Of a stretch of 64,000 bases of DNA, positions 61,389 through 64,000 are shown piece after piece. Within the stretch, counting starts at the first letter, position 1; each line of letters begins with the position of its first letter. The stretch is taken from positions 2,046,001 through 2,110,000 of the forward strand of contig JAYPQE010000003.1 in assembly GCA_038131795.1 (NCBI GenBank). The letters run 5' to 3'. Both the position numbers and the translations under genes were made by a program. Source of the stretch: Eutrophobius brisbanensis (GTDB lineage Bacteria; Pseudomonadota; Gammaproteobacteria; Eutrophobiales; Eutrophobiaceae). Under the pieces are notes generated by a model that worked only from the letters and a program-made list of their open reading frames with translations, did not search any database and had not been told where the DNA came from.

Positions 61389-62453
61389 TTAATTTACTCT
61401 GCTTAACCAAAATCTTGATGCCCAGATCAAAGTGGTGCCAGGCGCCAGGGCCACAAGCAGTGGATTAAGATCCAGAAGCAGTCCCGCATTGGAAAAGATC
61501 TGATCAAGAAGATACACAACAATACCCGTCACACCAGCCATTACCAGTCGGTTTGCAAAGCCGGTGCGCACGGAGCCAATGACGAATGGCACGGACAGCA
61601 ATAACATTCCCAGCATGGTGAGAACTTCTCCGGGTTTTCTCCATAAGGTCAGTTCAAATACATCGGATTCCTGACCAGTGTTCTCCAGATATTTGATGTA
61701 ATTAAACAGCTCGATGGGGGACAGGCTTTCAGGCTGTTTGGTCAGGGTCGATATCTGATCGGGCTCAAGAAAGGTTTCCCAGAGCATGCTGCTGGTACGG
61801 GATGAAATTATCTCCCCGTCCAGGATGAGTTTGCTAGTGACATTGTACAAGGTCCATTCGTCATCACTGACTATTTCAAACCCCTCGGCTGAGATATATT
61901 CTGAAACAGATCCATCTTCATCAAGATTGATTATTTCAACGCTAGCAGTAGTGGTGTCATGCTGTAGGTTCTCAATTCGTATGATGTGTTGATTGTTCCT
62001 TGACCAAACACCAAGGTCACTGCCGGCAACAGTAGATTGATCCAGCGCAGCTGCCCTGAAGGCGATTGCACGTTGCTGCAATGTGGGCGCAATAACAAAT
62101 TCAAGAGCAATAATTAACAGGACCAGTAAAAAACCCACTTTTAGTGACGCCGAACTTATATCCAGAGGAGAGTAGCCTGCGCTTCTGAGGGATATGAGCT
62201 CAAGATGAATAGCGAGTCGGCCAAGCGCAGTTACATTACCCATCAGGGCGATAAATGGCGCCAGCTGAATAAATCTACGCGGGATGGTTAACAAGACATA
62301 AACAAAAGCGTCATCTGTTTGATAAAAACCTGTTCCCACGTCGTCCAGCTGCTCTACCAGGTCCAGGAAGCTGAACAGGGGGATCAATACAAGGGTAGAC
62401 ACCACAATGCCCAGGGATATTTGCTTCATCAAATATTGATCAAGGATTCTCAT
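61389..62453 (-). CDS. lptG: LPS export ABC transporter permease LptG
   Basis: One of two permeases that extract LPS for the LptB ATPase. A 354-residue protein with three N-terminal helices, a periplasmic beta-jellyroll domain (about 120-260) and three C-terminal helices ending PLLVALAPGTTLIWASRFWL. I start it at ATG 62453 (MRILDQYLMKQISLGIVVST), which overlaps the lptF stop as ATGA; the longer reading to 62528 lies inside lptF. Its partner genes lptF, lptB, lptA and lptC are all in this window. Confidence 0.94.
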   Translation of the reverse strand: MRILDQYLMKQISLGIVVSTLVLIPLFSFLDLVEQLDDVGTGFYQTDDAFVYVLLTIPRRFIQLAPFIALMGNVTALGRLAIHLELISLRSAGYSPLDISSASLKVGFLLVLLIIALEFVIAPTLQQRAIAFRAAALDQSTVAGSDLGVWSRNNQHIIRIENLQHDTTTASVEIINLDEDGSVSEYISAEGFEIVSDDEWTLYNVTSKLILDGEIISSRTSSMLWETFLEPDQISTLTKQPESLSPIELFNYIKYLENTGQESDVFELTLWRKPGEVLTMLGMLLLSVPFVIGSVRTGFANRLVMAGVTGIVVYLLDQIFSNAGLLLDLNPLLVALAPGTTLIWASRFWLSRVN

Positions 62454-63523
62454 CGCGACTGTAAGGACTTTTGTATTTTGGGTGAAAAGATGAGTAAAAC
62501 GGCAATCAGCATGAGCAAGTGCAGCCACCAGACACCCGGAAACCTTGGTATCAGACCTTGTTCAACCCAGGTTTGGGCCAGGCCGTTTAAATTATAGTAA
62601 ATAGCAAATATTACTGCTGCGGCAATAATTTTTTCGCTCTTCCCCTGCCTTGGCGACGATCGCGCCAGTGGTATTGCAACCATGGCAAGCAGAATGGTTG
62701 AAAAGGCCCGCGACAGTCGCCACTGAAACTCAGCGATGTCCTGGGCATCATCAGAGAAATTCAAATCAAGTGTGGAGGCGGCTTTACGCTGGTAGTCTCT
62801 TGCTGTTTCCGGGCTGGGCATATAGACAAAGCGTGAAAATTTTATAATGGAGTCACGCGTTGATGAACGGTCCATGCGGTACATATATCCATCCAGCAAG
62901 TGTAGTTTTGGCGGAGAATAGTCTACAGCAGGCTCCTGGAACCCCTGCTTGGCAATAATGATGTCACTGGAGCTGTCTTTTCTAATGTAGTGAAATATAC
63001 CTTGCAGGTTTGCCGCCTGGTTGCTTAATTTGTCATCAATATAGATGATGCTGTCACTTTGTTCATCACCATAAAACCGTCTGGCCTGATAACGGGAAAC
63101 GTCCATTTGTGTACTGGCGCTCTCGTCCAGCTGATAGATCATTTCATACGCCCAGGGCCTGCCAAAGATCGACAATAAACCCACCAGAATGCCTATGGGG
63201 ATACACAGATTGAGAATGATTTTGACAATAAAATTTTCACTTATCCCTGCAGATTTTAATACGATTACTTCCTGGTCCCGGTGTAGCCTGCCCAGGGCGA
63301 CTATGATGGCAGCGTAGAGTGCAATGGGAAACAGGACCTCCATAGCAATAATGGTTTTTAAAATGATTAATTTTGTTATCAAGACCATACCCAGCGTTTC
63401 AGTGACCGTCTCGGCGAGATAACGGGCCGCGTTGAAACTGGTAAACAGCCCGGCAAGGATAAAGCTGACTACCAGAAATGGCTTAATAATTTCACTTGAG
63501 ATGTAAAGGCTTAATCTATTCAT
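62450..63523 (-). CDS. lptF: LPS export ABC transporter permease LptF
   Basis: The second permease of the LptBFG complex. 357 residues with the same plan as LptG: N-terminal helices including PFLVVSFILAGLFTSFNAAR and ELFPIALYAAIIVALGRLHR (here MEVLFPIALYAAI), a periplasmic domain, and three C-terminal helices with AFSTILLAMVAIPLARSSPR, conserved in LptF. First gene of the lptF-lptG-kinase-Tam41-like group. Coupled to lptG by a four-base overlap. Confidence 0.94.
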   Translation of the reverse strand: MNRLSLYISSEIIKPFLVVSFILAGLFTSFNAARYLAETVTETLGMVLITKLIILKTIIAMEVLFPIALYAAIIVALGRLHRDQEVIVLKSAGISENFIVKIILNLCIPIGILVGLLSIFGRPWAYEMIYQLDESASTQMDVSRYQARRFYGDEQSDSIIYIDDKLSNQAANLQGIFHYIRKDSSSDIIIAKQGFQEPAVDYSPPKLHLLDGYMYRMDRSSTRDSIIKFSRFVYMPSPETARDYQRKAASTLDLNFSDDAQDIAEFQWRLSRAFSTILLAMVAIPLARSSPRQGKSEKIIAAAVIFAIYYNLNGLAQTWVEQGLIPRFPGVWWLHLLMLIAVLLIFSPKIQKSLQSR

Positions 63524-63556
63524 CTAAGTTTATTTGAGCTACGGGCATAAACATGA

Positions 63557-64000
63557 TCATGCAGGCTGAATATCTTTTTCATAAATTCTGTATCGTTTAT
63601 ATTCAGTTGCCAACAGGTTTTCTAACATACTGCGCATACCTTTGTTATTGTCCAGTATCCATGAAGCCTCAACACCTTCTATTCCTGAGCCGACGACTGG
63701 ATCGCGGGCAGCGACGCACATCATATATGCCATGGCCAATCCGGCGGGGTTGCTTTGGTATTCTTTTCTTACTCCCATTAGCGGAATTCTGCCGGTCTTA
63801 AAATTATTACTTCGTGTCGCGCTTAACAGTTTCAGCCAACTCAGCGGAAATATACTTCCATTGAGTTCGCTCAGTATTTCATTTAAATTTGGCAAGACAA
63901 CCAGGAAAGCGACCGGCCGGGCGTCTACCTCTGTAATTTGAATATAACCATCTGGCACAAATGGTTTGAGTCCCGCTCCAAGTTCAGCAAACTCTTCCTT
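63557..64000 (-). CDS. GNAT-type N-acyltransferase-like protein, C-terminal part (cut by window edge)
   Basis: The frame runs out of the window at 64000, so only the last 147 residues are visible and no start can be given. The visible part reads FVPDGYIQITEVDARPVAF, then VVLPNLNEIL, RIPLMGVRKEYQSNPAGL and GVEASWILDNNKGMRSMLEN, with a YKRYRIYEKD tail. This pattern of VxPxxNEIL and ASWILxxN fits acyl-CoA N-acyltransferase-fold proteins of roughly 370-390 residues of unknown substrate. It lies 33 bases downstream-oriented to lptF; no functional link is proven. Confidence 0.65.
   Translation of the reverse strand, partial: KEEFAELGAGLKPFVPDGYIQITEVDARPVAFLVVLPNLNEILSELNGSIFPLSWLKLLSATRSNNFKTGRIPLMGVRKEYQSNPAGLAMAYMMCVAARDPVVGSGIEGVEASWILDNNKGMRSMLENLLATEYKRYRIYEKDIQPA

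Overview
The window is chromosomal DNA from a Gram-negative bacterium, most likely a gammaproteobacterium. This rests on the lptA/lptB/lptC-rpoN-hpf-ptsN-rapZ-ptsO-mgtE order, kdsC/kdsD, lptF/lptG, a sigma-32 gene next to ftsY-ftsE-ftsX, and the rpmH-rnpA-yidD-yidC-mnmE / dnaA-dnaN-recF-gyrB arrangement around the origin. Nearly everything is dense, vertically inherited housekeeping sequence. I see no rRNA, tRNA, CRISPR, insertion sequence or prophage. TTG and GTG start codons are used unusually often.

Layout. 0-7 kb: gamma-glutamyltransferase (cut by the edge), ferredoxin, coaD, rsmD, a catalytic/non-catalytic M16 peptidase pair, then ftsY-ftsE-ftsX. rpoH (7.1 kb) is preceded by a CIRCE-like operator over its promoter. 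8-18.5 kb is a respiratory block: heme O synthase, a Cox assembly protein and SURF1 on the minus strand; an alternative oxidase operon on the plus strand (CoxB with two cytochrome c domains, CoxA, two COX3-type proteins, a small subunit IV); and a second conventional CoxB-CoxA pair on the minus strand, tail to tail with the first. 18.5-22.3 kb: bioB-bioF-bioC-bioD, then comF.

23-33 kb is the replication-origin region. gyrB, recF, dnaN and dnaA lie on the minus strand; rpmH, rnpA, yidD, yidC and mnmE run the other way. The AT-rich dnaA-dnaN gap holds four consensus DnaA boxes and is the best oriC candidate. recF carries one perfect and one near-perfect parS site. 33-38 kb: DUF6165, three glycosyltransferases and an ELM1-family protein (surface glycan), then a small zinc-finger protein and ilvE. 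39-43 kb: rhodanese, and hisA-hisF-hisI-hisE followed by tatA-tatB-tatC. polA follows, then a LOG-family gene broken by two in-frame stops, and a DUF2782 protein.

47-56.3 kb is a long minus-strand envelope/nitrogen-PTS cluster (yrbG, kdsD, kdsC, lptC, lptA, lptB, rpoN, hpf, ptsN, rapZ, ptsO, mgtE). 56.4-59.4 kb: a MurU-like nucleotidyltransferase and an MltF-like lytic transglycosylase with two solute-binding-type domains. 59.4-63.5 kb: lptF and lptG followed by a lipid kinase and a Tam41-like nucleotidyltransferase, which together could turn diacylglycerol into CDP-diacylglycerol. The window closes in a GNAT-like gene.

Most interesting points: the DAG kinase/Tam41-like pair, the CIRCE element at rpoH, parS inside recF, oriC in the dnaA-dnaN gap, the two-cytochrome alternative oxidase with duplicated subunit III, the double-domain MltF, the decaying LOG gene, and a structured non-coding region before the alternative oxidase operon.
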